Assembly: GCF_037996645.1 (NCBI RefSeq)
Contig: NZ_JBBMXV010000004.1
Span: forward strand, 211,684 to 275,683
Direction: 5' to 3'
DNA length: 64,000 nucleotides
From: Halalkalicoccus tibetensis
GTDB taxonomy: Archaea > Halobacteriota > Halobacteria > Halobacteriales > Halalkalicoccaceae
The notes below the pieces were generated by a model, which was given only the letters and a program-made list of their open reading frames with translations, searched no databases and was not told the origin of the DNA. Below are positions 17,576 to 25,694 of this stretch, one piece after another. Made by a program: the position numbers and the translations under genes. The first letter of the stretch is position 1, and every line of letters starts with the position of its first letter.

Positions 17576-17811
17576 TATTTTATCAACCAGAATATAGATA
17601 TTATGCGAAAAAATAGTACAAAAATACGCAATAATTATACTAAGCGAGTTAAATCCCAACCGGCATTTGCCGTCTACGTTTTAGTATCATCAATTATCTC
17701 GTTCTATACTAGTTGCGGTGGGTTATTACATCTATATAATTCTAGACCATACTAGCAGTGTTAAACGGTGTACTTTATGTGGGTTGGTCACAAGGACTAA
17801 TTATTCCAGGC

Positions 17812-18402
17812 ATGGATTTAGACTCTGAAGACGAATTGGGGGACGCTTTCAAGAAAAATCCAGTATTTATTGCTAGTGCCGCTACAATTCTTTTTCTTGG
17901 AGTCATTCTTGGTGTACTTCTACCAGGAATTGGCGGCGGTATAGTATTCCTTTTGGTCATTCTCGGATTTATAGTACTTATCTTTCTATGGGACAAGAAT
18001 ATTGAACTCCCAGATCACGAGAAATCACATAGTGAGTACCCAAAATCCTATACTAAATCTCGTGAATATGAGGGATACAATGTCACAATTTCCGTTGAGG
18101 AGTGGATAGGTGGAGAACATAACAAGAATATTAAGCGGAGAGTCAGTGCAACCGCAACGGATGTAGACAATACTCTTGTTACAGAAGTAGATGATACACG
18201 TACAATCGGACGTGTGATACAAACAACGATTGACGAGACAGTTAATGCAGAGGAATTGAATCATTCTCGGTCCGACCAAACACACGATGTTGTTGAATCG
18301 GTCTATGATGACATTATTACCTATGAAGCGACAGGTTCCTCTGAAGACACAACAGAATTAGATTCAGCACTTGATGTGGTATTCGGTGAGAAAGAACCGT
18401 GA
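17812..18402 (+). CDS. Unrecognised AT-rich membrane protein of the second island
   Basis: I do not recognise this family. From the ATG at 17812 the protein is 196 residues; a GTG at 17758 would add 18 residues. A short acidic N-terminus (MDLDSEDELGDAFKKNP) is followed by two closely spaced membrane helices (about 18-38 and 42-60, separated by LLPGIGGG). The remaining ~135 residues are soluble and polar (YNVTISVEEWIGGEHNK, IGRVIQTTIDETVN). Codon use is AT-rich and unlike neighbours, which indicates acquired DNA. A hairpin of two helices plus a cytoplasmic domain is common in membrane-acting defence effectors, but there is no motif to support that. Confidence 0.65.
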   Translation: MDLDSEDELGDAFKKNPVFIASAATILFLGVILGVLLPGIGGGIVFLLVILGFIVLIFLWDKNIELPDHEKSHSEYPKSYTKSREYEGYNVTISVEEWIGGEHNKNIKRRVSATATDVDNTLVTEVDDTRTIGRVIQTTIDETVNAEELNHSRSDQTHDVVESVYDDIITYEATGSSEDTTELDSALDVVFGEKEP

Positions 18403-18758
18403 AGTGGCACTGCATAGAGGCGTTATTCAATTTCGTGCTACACCAATATTGTAATTCAATCCCCGATTATGACTATTCAATAGGGGGAAGTGATGTCATA
18501 AATTAACTAATGGCTGTTAGCCAAGCTGGCTATCCAATTCGTTCCAGAACTTCCTTCCGGTCTTATATGGGTGTTTGGTCATATCGCAGGTGGCTGGGGG
18601 ACTCTTGTGTCTCAATTGGCTCTGTGCTGCTTTTAGGCCTCTCTCTGCGGTCATGTATGCCCCAAGGGAGTGGTTCTCGGCCCAAAAGTGACGAATCCGT
18701 CCGTCTCAGAGTCCGTACCTTTCGGTGTGGGACCCTGATTACGACGGAGGAATGGTAG
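18403..18758. other. Right part of the AT-rich island, no supported gene
   Basis: 356 bases of intermediate GC. An 82-codon + strand frame (18510-18758) is Ser/Arg-rich and unlike a real protein. On the - strand a short frame ends in KTGRKFWNELDSQLG before a stop at about 18510, possibly the end of a decayed gene. I assign nothing. Confidence 0.4.
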
Positions 18759-18830
18759 TGGACTCGCCGGGATTTGAACCCGGGGCCTCTCCCATGCCAA
18801 GGGAGTGATCTACCACTGATCTACGAGCCC
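18759..18830 (-). tRNA. tRNA-Ala (anticodon GGC)
   Basis: A 72-base cloverleaf. The acceptor is GGGCTCG/CGAGTCC with one G-T wobble and the D-arm GATC...GATC. The anticodon stem CTCCC/GGGAG has loop TTGGCAT (anticodon GGC). The T-arm is CCGGG/CCCGG with TTCAAAT, and the discriminator base is A. No intron. Its 3' end faces the AT-rich island. Confidence 0.95.
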
Positions 18831-18927
18831 TCGTACTTCCCGGTATCCGGGGTAGAATGATAAACGCTTCGAACCCCGGTCGGGCTGTGTCCCTCGTAGG
18901 CTCGATACCGCGCTGGAAGGGCCGACC

Positions 18928-19131
18928 TCAGATCTGCTCCCCGGCGCTCACCACGCCGATCCCCAGGGTCAGCGAGACGGCCAGCAGGAGCACGAACTCC
19001 AGGATGTGGGAGCTTCCCGCGAGCACCGGGAGCTCCATCGGGACGATGTCGGACGTGATCACCGCTACGAGGAGATAAGCGCCGAACAGCGCGGCCGCAG
19101 CCGAGAAGAACCCCGCTTTCGTCGAGACCAT
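18928..19131 (-). CDS. Small two-helix membrane protein
   Basis: A 67-residue hydrophobic protein from the ATG complementary to 19129-19131. An upstream ATG at 19167 adds 12 residues without a membrane character. Two transmembrane helices span about 7-28 (FFSAAAALFGAYLLVAVITS) and 42-62 (HILEFVLLLAVSLTLGIGVV). Codon use is typical for the window. No neighbour suggests a role and I cannot assign a family. Confidence 0.6.
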   Translation of the reverse strand: MVSTKAGFFSAAAALFGAYLLVAVITSDIVPMELPVLAGSSHILEFVLLLAVSLTLGIGVVSAGEQI

Positions 19132-19615
19132 GTCCCGACCGTAGCCGGGCCAGCCACTAAAGCCCACGGGGTTTCTCCCGTACCGGGCCGTCTTCGGGCC
19201 TCCGACGCCCGTCGGGAACGTGCAAGCGAAGACCTTAATCGTCTCGCTGTTCGCACACTTACTACGGCGTTCACGGACCGATCACTGACCGTATCGGCGC
19301 CCGAACAGAGCGAACGGCGACCACAACGGACCACACGGATCGACCCGAGATACCTGTTACTCACCAAGTAAACGGACAACACGACCCACACACCGGGGCT
19401 TCCGTTCGAACATCGCTCGACAGTGTACCGGACGGTACCAACCATGGCGCTCTGAACGACGAAACGACATCACCAGATAGGCCACGTCCGATGTCCCACG
19501 CGCCGGCTCGTACGGCTCCTCGAGGGACGGCTCCGTCCTTAATTGTGTTATTTTATCACGATACCTAACGCATCTTATAATAAGACGTATATATCCCTGT
19601 CCGGTAACTGGGTCC
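19132..19615. other. Gene-free region upstream of the TRAP operon, with its promoter
   Basis: 484 bases with no convincing ORF. Two AT-rich elements near the right end, around 19574-19584 (CTTATAATAAG) and 19588-19596 (GTATATATC), lie about 38 and 24 bases before the dctP ATG at 19616. They are the likely TATA/BRE region. The rest, including the segment read as arginine-rich on both strands, shows nothing I can support. Confidence 0.5.
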
Positions 19616-20692
19616 ATGAGACTCTCGAGGCGGAGAGCCCTGAAGTCGGCGGGGGCCCTCGGCGCGATCGGACTTGCCGGGTGTACGGGCGACGATGACG
19701 ACGAGAACGGCGACTCGGGGACGATGCGGGTCGCGACCGCCTACGCCGAGGACTCGCCGGTCCCGCTCGCCCAGCAGGAGTTCGTCGAGAACGTCGAGGA
19801 AGCGACCGACGGCGAGCTCGAGCCCGACCTCTACCCGGGCGGGCAGCTGACCTCGGGGCCCGATCTCGGTTCCCAGCTCCAGGGCGGGAGCGTGGAGGTC
19901 GGCTCGCTGTCCTACTCGAACCTCTCGCCGTACGCCGACATCATGGACATCGTCAACCTCCCCTATTTCGCCGGGGACTTCGAGTCCTTCCTGAACCTGA
20001 TCACCAGCGACGTCTGGGAGGAGGTGGCCCATGAGGAGCTGCGCCAGCAGGGGTTCGAGCCGCTCTACACCTGGATGAGCAGCCCGCGGGCGGTCGGCGT
20101 CCGCGAGGAGGTCGGCGGGGCCGTCGAGTCGATCGACGACGTCGCGGGGCTCGACATCCGGATCGCGGCCTCGGACATCGGCGAGCAGACCTGGGATCTG
20201 GCGGGCGCGAACGCGGTCCCCGTCGACTGGGGCGAGACCGCCCAGGCCCTCGAGGAAGGCGTCGTCGACGGGCTGCACGTCTCGGTCCCGCCGCTCGCTG
20301 CCTACGGGTTCGAGGACAGCCTCGGCTCGATCACGGTCATCGATCAGGTGATGGACGTCGGCATCTTCGTCGCGAGCCGGGACTGGTTCGACGACCTCGA
20401 AGAGGACGTCCAGGAGGACATCCACGAGGCCGCAGAAGAGACCTTCGAGTACCAGCTCGACGGCCTCGTCGAGATGGCCGAGGAGTCCGAGCAGGTCTTC
20501 GAGGAGGCGGGCGTCGAGATCAACGAGCTCGACGATGCGGCCCTCGAGGAGTGGGAGGAGGCCACCGGCTACCAGCGCTCGGAGTGGGACGACTGGAAGA
20601 CGGATCTCGCGGGCGACATGGAGACGTTCGAGGCCTTGGAGGAGGCGACCGAGCAGGAGAGCGACTACGAAGTCCCCGGCTACGACGCGTAA
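19616..20692 (+). CDS. dctP: TRAP transporter substrate-binding protein, DctP family
   Basis: Extracytoplasmic solute receptor that hands a small organic acid to the DctQM permease. The protein is 358 residues. The N-terminus is a Tat lipoprotein signal: RRRALKSAGALGAIGLAGC, lipid-anchored Cys at residue 22, then an acidic linker. The mature part follows the DctP fold (VATAYAEDSPVPLAQQEFVE, LPYFAG, IRIAAS). The family arginine region is replaced by DIRIA-type context, so the substrate class is not predictable. First gene of a dctPQM operon: dctQ starts 38 bases after its stop. TATA elements sit directly upstream. Confidence 0.9.
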   Translation: MRLSRRRALKSAGALGAIGLAGCTGDDDDENGDSGTMRVATAYAEDSPVPLAQQEFVENVEEATDGELEPDLYPGGQLTSGPDLGSQLQGGSVEVGSLSYSNLSPYADIMDIVNLPYFAGDFESFLNLITSDVWEEVAHEELRQQGFEPLYTWMSSPRAVGVREEVGGAVESIDDVAGLDIRIAASDIGEQTWDLAGANAVPVDWGETAQALEEGVVDGLHVSVPPLAAYGFEDSLGSITVIDQVMDVGIFVASRDWFDDLEEDVQEDIHEAAEETFEYQLDGLVEMAEESEQVFEEAGVEINELDDAALEEWEEATGYQRSEWDDWKTDLAGDMETFEALEEATEQESDYEVPGYDA

Positions 20693-20729
20693 CCGGACGG
20701 ACCGATCCACCTCATTTTCCCCACACACG

Positions 20730-21293
20730 ATGGACTACGATACCCTGTACGAGAAGTCGAAGGGCGTCCTCGGGAGCCTGGAGCTGTACCTGTTGATCAG
20801 CCTCTACATCTACCTGATCGTGATCGTCAACATCGAGATCATCCGTCGGTTCATCCTCGATAGCTCGTCGGTCTGGGGCCAGGAATCGGCCCAGTTCATG
20901 TACATCTACCTGACCTGGCTCGGCGTCAGCTGGGGGGTCCACAAGCGGGTCCACGTCCGGATCGACGTCCTCCATACGTTCATCTCGGAGCGCGCACGGG
21001 GGATCCTCTACGTGCTGAGCGGGATCGGGCTGCTCGTGTTCTCGCTGTACGCGATCCGTTGGACCCTGCCGCTCATCGAGACCTCCCTGGAGTTCGGCTC
21101 CGAGACGCCGGGGATGCGGGTCAACCAGGCGTACTTCCAGGCGGCGATCCCGATCGCGTTCACCCTGACGGTGATCCGGACCCTCCAGTGGCTCTATCGG
21201 GACCTCCGTGACCTCTCGGCGGGCGACCCGATCGACGACGGCACCCAGCTGTTCCGCACCGACGACGAAGACCAAGCCGACCGAACGATCTGA
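20730..21293 (+). CDS. dctQ: TRAP transporter small permease, DctQ family
   Basis: Small membrane subunit that pairs with DctM in the Na+-driven TRAP transporter. The protein is 187 residues with four transmembrane helices (near 18-40, 52-72, 90-112, 133-155) and a charged C-terminal tail. The family-like loop WLGVSWGVHKRVHVRIDVL sits after helix 2. An open frame continues upstream into dctP, but the ATG at 20730 gives a standard DctQ N-terminus. The stop is two bases before dctM. Confidence 0.88.
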   Translation: MDYDTLYEKSKGVLGSLELYLLISLYIYLIVIVNIEIIRRFILDSSSVWGQESAQFMYIYLTWLGVSWGVHKRVHVRIDVLHTFISERARGILYVLSGIGLLVFSLYAIRWTLPLIETSLEFGSETPGMRVNQAYFQAAIPIAFTLTVIRTLQWLYRDLRDLSAGDPIDDGTQLFRTDDEDQADRTI

Positions 21294-21295
21294 CC

Positions 21296-22567
21296 ATGGA
21301 GCTACTCGCCGGATTCCTCGCGCTGATCGTACTGCTCGCGCTCGGATTTCCGATCTTCGTCGCCATCGGGCTGAGCTGTGTCGTCTTCCTCCAGATGGGG
21401 GTGCTCGATCCACAGATCTTCGGGGAGACGATGTTCTCCGGGCTCAACGAGTTCGCCTTCCTCGCGATCCCGCTGTTCATCCTGACGGGGACGGCGATCG
21501 TCGAGACGGGGATGTCCCAGCGCCTGCTCGATCTGAGCCTGGAGCTGTTCGGCTCGCTGAAGACCGGGATCGGCACCTCGGTCTCCTTCGGCAGCGGCAT
21601 CTTCGCGACCATCAGCGGCTCGAACGCCGCCGACTCGGCCGCGATCGGGCGGATGGCGCTCGGCCCGCTCGAACAGGTGGGCTACGACCGGACCTACGCC
21701 TCGGCGATGATCGCGAGCGGCTCGGCCACCGGGATCCTCATCCCGCCGAGCATCTCCTACATCATCGCCGGGATCGCGCTGGGGGTGTCGGTCTCCCAGC
21801 TGTTCCTCGCGACGTTCGTCCCGGGAGCGATCCTCCTGACGGGCGTGATCCTGGTCAACGTCGTGATCAACAGGACGCGGGGCTACGAGACCGACAACCG
21901 CGAACACCAGGGGTTCGACGCGAGCGATGCGGCCGCCGCCCTCTGGCGCGCGAAGTTCGCCCTGTTCGTTCCGTTTCTCATCCTCGGCGGGATCTACTCG
22001 GGGGTGTTCACGGCGACCGAGGCTGCGATCGCCGCGGTCACGGTGATCTTCGTCATCGGCGCGCTCACCGGGACGATGTCGCTGTCCTCCTATAGTCGGG
22101 TGCTCGAGGAGAGCGCGCTGGTCAACGGGATGATCGCGCCCATCATCGCGACGGCGCTGATCTTCGGCGACATCCTCACGCTCAACCAAATCCCCCAGAT
22201 GGTCGCCGAGACGGTGACGACGCTCTCGACGAGCTACGTCGTGATGATCCTGCTCATGCTCGTGGTCTTCTTCGTCGCCGGCGCGACGATGGAGCTGGGG
22301 CCGAACATCCTGATCCTCGGGCCGCTGTTCCTGCCGCTGGCCCAGGAGTTCGGGATGGACCCGATCCACTACACGATCTTCATGATGTGTGCGTTCGGGA
22401 TCGGCTTCATTACCCCGCCGATCGGGATCAACCTCTACGTGCTCTCGGGGATCAGCGGCGAGTCCGTCATGGACATCTCGCGGGAGGCCGTCCCGTTCAT
22501 GCTCGTCATGCTGCTTCTGGTGCTGGTCATCGGGCTGGTGCCGGAGCTCTCGCTGGTCTTCTTCTAA
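21296..22567 (+). CDS. dctM: TRAP transporter large permease, DctM family
   Basis: Main transport subunit of the TRAP system, 423 residues with about 12 membrane helices. Family signatures are FGSGIFATISGSNAADSAAI (near 98-118), the segment SATGILIPPSISYIIAG, and FGIGFITPPIGINLYVLSGI near 365-385. The start directly follows dctQ, so the three genes form a complete binding-protein transporter operon. There is no neighbouring catabolic gene on this strand to name the substrate. Confidence 0.92.
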   Translation: MELLAGFLALIVLLALGFPIFVAIGLSCVVFLQMGVLDPQIFGETMFSGLNEFAFLAIPLFILTGTAIVETGMSQRLLDLSLELFGSLKTGIGTSVSFGSGIFATISGSNAADSAAIGRMALGPLEQVGYDRTYASAMIASGSATGILIPPSISYIIAGIALGVSVSQLFLATFVPGAILLTGVILVNVVINRTRGYETDNREHQGFDASDAAAALWRAKFALFVPFLILGGIYSGVFTATEAAIAAVTVIFVIGALTGTMSLSSYSRVLEESALVNGMIAPIIATALIFGDILTLNQIPQMVAETVTTLSTSYVVMILLMLVVFFVAGATMELGPNILILGPLFLPLAQEFGMDPIHYTIFMMCAFGIGFITPPIGINLYVLSGISGESVMDISREAVPFMLVMLLLVLVIGLVPELSLVFF

Positions 22568-22745
22568 GGCCTTCCGGGCCCGCTCCGGGACGAGTCACAA
22601 CCCTTTAGCCCGCGCATGAACGAACCCGAGTGGGAACAGCACGGCCGCAAATCCGACTCGCCACGGACACTTATCCCGTGGCTCTGGGATTGCGGTAGTG
22701 CACGAAAAGTGCCGTCTGCGGTCTGTGCGGTTCCTATCCTCAACA

Positions 22746-23210
22746 ATGGCACGAATGCATACACGCCGCCGCGGCTCGTCCGGTTCGGACCGGCCGGCGG
22801 CAGACGAACCACCGGAGTGGAGCGACGTCGACGCGAGCGAGATCGAATCGCGCGTCGTCGAGCTCGCAGAGCAGGGTCACGACCCCAGCCAGATCGGCAT
22901 GAAACTGCGCGATGAGGGCGTCAAGGGGACCCCGATCCCGAACGTCAAACTCGCGACCGGCAAGAAGGTCGGCGAGATCCTCGAGGAGAACGACGCCTCG
23001 CCCGAGGTCCCCGAGGACCTCCGGAACCTGATGGAGCGGGCGATCCGCCTGCGCGAGCACATGCAGGACAACCAGCAGGACGCCCAGAACAAACGCGCCC
23101 TGCAGAACACGGAGGCGAAGGTCCGCCGTCTCGTCAACTACTACCGTGGCGACGAGATGCCCGCGGACTTCCGCTACACCTACCAGAACGCCCAGGAACT
23201 CCTCGAGTAA
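22746..23210 (+). CDS. rps15: 30S ribosomal protein S15
   Basis: Primary rRNA-binding protein of the small subunit (uS15). The protein is 154 residues, the long archaeal/eukaryotic form with an N-terminal extension (MARMHTRRRGSSGSDRP) before the conserved core (GHDPSQIGMKLRDEGVKGTP and a C-terminal LVNYYRG segment). The stop overlaps the start of the RecJ-like gene as TAATG. The 178-base upstream gap includes a possible TATA (ACTTATCC near 22669) and a leader. It heads the operon S15 - RecJ-like - Pcc1 - S3Ae. Confidence 0.95.
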   Translation: MARMHTRRRGSSGSDRPAADEPPEWSDVDASEIESRVVELAEQGHDPSQIGMKLRDEGVKGTPIPNVKLATGKKVGEILEENDASPEVPEDLRNLMERAIRLREHMQDNQQDAQNKRALQNTEAKVRRLVNYYRGDEMPADFRYTYQNAQELLE

Positions 23211-24256
23211 TGGCCGCCACGGGTCGATCGGAGCATGATCTCGCCGCGGCGCTCACGGAGTCCGGCTTCGTCCGGATAGCCCCGCGTGCGGACGGCGACG
23301 CGATCGCCGCCGCCGGGCTGCTCTTGCGGGCGCTCGCGGCCCGATCGATCCCGTTTCAGGCCCGCGTCGTCCCGCCGACCGACGAGCCGTCCGCCGCGGC
23401 GACCCTGCCGGTCGGCTTCCCCGACGGGCTCGCGCCCGCGGACCGACCGATCAGCGCCGCCGCGGCCGACCTCGTCCGCGAGCTCGGCTGCGAGCCCGAT
23501 CCCGGCCTCGTGCTCGCGGGCTGTCTGCTCGGGGGCGACCCCGACGCGGCCGGCGTCGAGCTCGACCGACGACGGGGCGTGGGGATCCCCACGGCCGACC
23601 TGGCCGACGGGCTGGCCCACTCGACGCTCGTTCACGCCGAGTTCTCGGGCGACGAGACGGCCGTCGCCGCGGCGCTCGCCGAGCTGGTCGACGACGACCG
23701 GGCGGTCGCGTCGCTGGCGGCGCTCGAAACCGTCGGCTCCGACGGGGCGAGCGAACGCGCCGCGGCCGCCATCGAGCGGGCGCTGCGCCCGCACCCGACC
23801 CCCGAGGGCCCCTTCGAGACCGCAGAAGGCCTCGCGGACGTGCTCGACTGCCTCGCGGGCGACGCGCCGGGGCTCGCCCTCGCGCTCGCGATGGGCCACG
23901 ACGTCCGGGTCGACGCGCTCGAAGCGTGGCGAACCCACTCGACGGCCGCCCACGAGGCGGTCCGGGCGGCCGACACCGGCCGGTACGACGGCCTGTTCGT
24001 CGCCCGGATCGCAGAGGGGCCGGTCGGAACGGTCGCGCGCCTGCTCAGGGACTTCCGCTCGCCCGAGCCCGTCGTCCTCGTCATCGGGGACGACGAGGCG
24101 GGGGCGGCCGGCCTCACCGACGGGATCGGCGACGCGGTGATCGAGGCCGCCGAGGCGGTCGGCGGGACGGGCGGCGCCACCCCGTCGCGGGGTCTCGCCC
24201 GCTTCGACTGCCCGCCCGAGGCGTTCCTCGAGTCGTTCCGGGAGGCGATGGCATGA
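23210..24256 (+). CDS. RecJ-like (DHH superfamily) protein of the S15-Pcc1-S3Ae operon
   Basis: A diverged DHH-family protein related to archaeal GINS-associated/RecJ-like nucleases. The protein is 348 residues. Near the N-terminus it has RIAPRADGDAIAAAGLLLRA (about 22-42), the position of the DHH motif I. The classic DHH triad is weak, so activity is uncertain. The C-terminal ~100 residues (FVARIAEGPVGTVARLLRDF, then VVLVIGDDEAGAAG) resemble DHHA1. The order S15, RecJ-like, Pcc1, S3Ae is conserved in haloarchaea, which supports the call. Its start overlaps the S15 stop and its stop overlaps Pcc1 (ATGA). Confidence 0.75.
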   Translation: MAATGRSEHDLAAALTESGFVRIAPRADGDAIAAAGLLLRALAARSIPFQARVVPPTDEPSAAATLPVGFPDGLAPADRPISAAAADLVRELGCEPDPGLVLAGCLLGGDPDAAGVELDRRRGVGIPTADLADGLAHSTLVHAEFSGDETAVAAALAELVDDDRAVASLAALETVGSDGASERAAAAIERALRPHPTPEGPFETAEGLADVLDCLAGDAPGLALALAMGHDVRVDALEAWRTHSTAAHEAVRAADTGRYDGLFVARIAEGPVGTVARLLRDFRSPEPVVLVIGDDEAGAAGLTDGIGDAVIEAAEAVGGTGGATPSRGLARFDCPPEAFLESFREAMA

Positions 24257-24489
24257 GACGGATCACGATCCGAACGACCCACGACGAGCCCGAGCGGGTC
24301 GCGCGAGCGGTCGGCCCGGACAACACGCCCGAGATGACGACGCGGAGCGACGACGACCGGGTGGTGACGACGATCGAGCGCGAGTCGACGGGCGGCCTGC
24401 GGACGACCGCGGACGACTACGTCGTGAACCTGACGGTGGCCGACGAAGTGGTACAGCTTTCAGACCGAACCGATGAACACAAACCATGA
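24253..24489 (+). CDS. pcc1: KEOPS complex subunit Pcc1
   Basis: Small dimerising subunit of the KEOPS complex, which makes the t6A modification at position 37 of ANN-decoding tRNAs together with Kae1, Bud32 and Cgi121. The protein is 78 residues from the ATG at 24253 inside the ATGA overlap. It has the typical beta-alpha-beta pattern (ITIRTTHDEPERVARAVGPD, then VVTTIERESTGGLRTTADDY). It lies between RecJ-like and S3Ae with overlaps at both ends, so it is coupled to ribosomal protein expression. Confidence 0.82.
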   Translation: MRRITIRTTHDEPERVARAVGPDNTPEMTTRSDDDRVVTTIERESTGGLRTTADDYVVNLTVADEVVQLSDRTDEHKP

Positions 24490-25121
24490 GTGAACGATCA
24501 GTTTCCCGACAGCAGCAACAGAAACGGTGGTACACCGTGCACGCGCCCGAGCAGTTCGACCGGGCCGAGCTCGGCCAGTCACCCGCGAACGAACCCGAAC
24601 AGCTCCTCGGGCGTAACCTCGAGACCACGCTCGGCGAGCTCAACAACAACGCGAGCGAGAACAACATCAAGCTCACGTTCAAGATCAACGACGTGGGCAG
24701 CGACAGCGCGTACACGGAGTTCACGAAACAGGAACTCACGCGCGACTACCTGCGCAGCCTCGTCCGCCGTGGCGCCTCGAAGATCGACGCCTACGTCACG
24801 GTGATGACGACCGACGACTACCGCGTGCAGGTCCAGCCCGTCGCCTTCACCACGAAGAAGGCCGATCACAGCCAGGAGCACGCCATCCGAAAGCGGATGA
24901 TCGAGATGGTGCGCGAGGCCGGCGAGGAGCGCACCTTCTCGGGGCTCGTCGACAGCGTGATCGAGGGACGGCTCTCGAGCGCGATCTACGGCGAGGCCAA
25001 GACGATCTACCCGCTCCGACGGGTGGAGATCCAGAAGCTCACCCTCGAAGCCCGACCCGAGGAGGTCGCCGAGGAGGAGGCGACCGCCGTCGACGTCGAC
25101 GAGGAGGACGTCGAGGCGTAA
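24486..25121 (+). CDS. rps3ae: 30S ribosomal protein S3Ae (eS1)
   Basis: Archaeal/eukaryotic small-subunit protein eS1. The protein is 211 residues. The N-terminus (KRWYTVHAPEQFD) and centre (LRSLVRRGASKIDAYVTVMT) are diagnostic, and there is an acidic C-terminal tail typical of halophile ribosomal proteins. It starts in an ATGA overlap with pcc1 and is the last gene of the operon, converging on halocyanin. Confidence 0.95.
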   Translation: MSERSVSRQQQQKRWYTVHAPEQFDRAELGQSPANEPEQLLGRNLETTLGELNNNASENNIKLTFKINDVGSDSAYTEFTKQELTRDYLRSLVRRGASKIDAYVTVMTTDDYRVQVQPVAFTTKKADHSQEHAIRKRMIEMVREAGEERTFSGLVDSVIEGRLSSAIYGEAKTIYPLRRVEIQKLTLEARPEEVAEEEATAVDVDEEDVEA

Positions 25122-25148
25122 TCGGCAATCGACGCTCGATCCGATCCG

Positions 25149-25565
25149 CTATTCTTCGACGACGATCCGGCCGATCATCCCGCCGCGTTCGTGCGGGACG
25201 CAGTAGTAGTCGTGCTCGCCGGGCACCTCGAAGGTGTGCTCGAACCGGTCGCCGGTGTAGATCGAGCCCTCGCGGTCGTCGTACCACGCCATCCGGGCGT
25301 CGTTCTCGGTCTCGAACCCGCCGGTGGCGAAGAAGCCCGCACCCTCCGGTTGGCCGCCGTCGTAGGCGGTGACCGTGTGGGCGCGCGAGCCGGTGTTCTC
25401 CCAGATCACCGTATCGCCGGCCTCGACAGTGTAGGACTCGGGCAGGAACTCGTGGGCGCTCATACCGATGTCGTGGTCCTCGGTGAGGTCCGCGATGGCG
25501 GTACAGCCCCCCAGGCCGGCGATGGTGCCGCTCCCGGCGAGCGCGAGGAACGTACGCCGTTTCAT
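25149..25565 (-). CDS. Halocyanin-type blue copper protein
   Basis: Membrane-attached small electron carrier at the outer face of the cytoplasmic membrane. The protein is 138 residues. It has a Tat-type RR signal (MKRRTFLALAGSGTIAGLGG) with lipobox cysteine C21. A plastocyanin-like domain with a full type 1 copper site follows: His63 (SRAHTVT), Cys122, His125 (YYCVPHE) and Met130. All four ligands are present, so it should bind copper. It is single-domain, like short haloarchaeal halocyanins. Redox partners are not in the neighbourhood. Confidence 0.92.
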   Translation of the reverse strand: MKRRTFLALAGSGTIAGLGGCTAIADLTEDHDIGMSAHEFLPESYTVEAGDTVIWENTGSRAHTVTAYDGGQPEGAGFFATGGFETENDARMAWYDDREGSIYTGDRFEHTFEVPGEHDYYCVPHERGGMIGRIVVEE

Positions 25566-25694
25566 GGTTCGATGTCGGCACCCCGGAGCCTATAGGCTGT
25601 CGATCACCGGCAAGGGTGGGGACGTCGCGGCACCGTTACCGATCCCTTCACACGGATTCACAATCGATAAAAGGACGCTGTGAGAGCGGGGGGT

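Larger units (their letters stand above)
17531..18830. mobile_element. Putative tRNA-Ala-linked AT-rich mini-island
   Basis: About 1.2 kb of AT-rich DNA (17575-18755) lies directly 3' of tRNA-Ala(GGC) on the - strand, and a tRNA 3'-end fragment lies at the opposite border. The orientation is exactly that left by integration into a tRNA 3' end. It carries one AT-rich gene (17758/17812-18402) and no recombinase that I can find. It mirrors the tRNA-Arg island in size, composition and gene number. Integration is inferred. Confidence 0.45.

Noticed and set aside
18510-18758. 82-codon + strand frame in the tRNA-Ala island
   Set aside because: Composition is Ser/Arg-rich and not like the AT-rich island gene; no promoter; its stop is adjacent to the tRNA. 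Could be a decayed transposase but I cannot show that.
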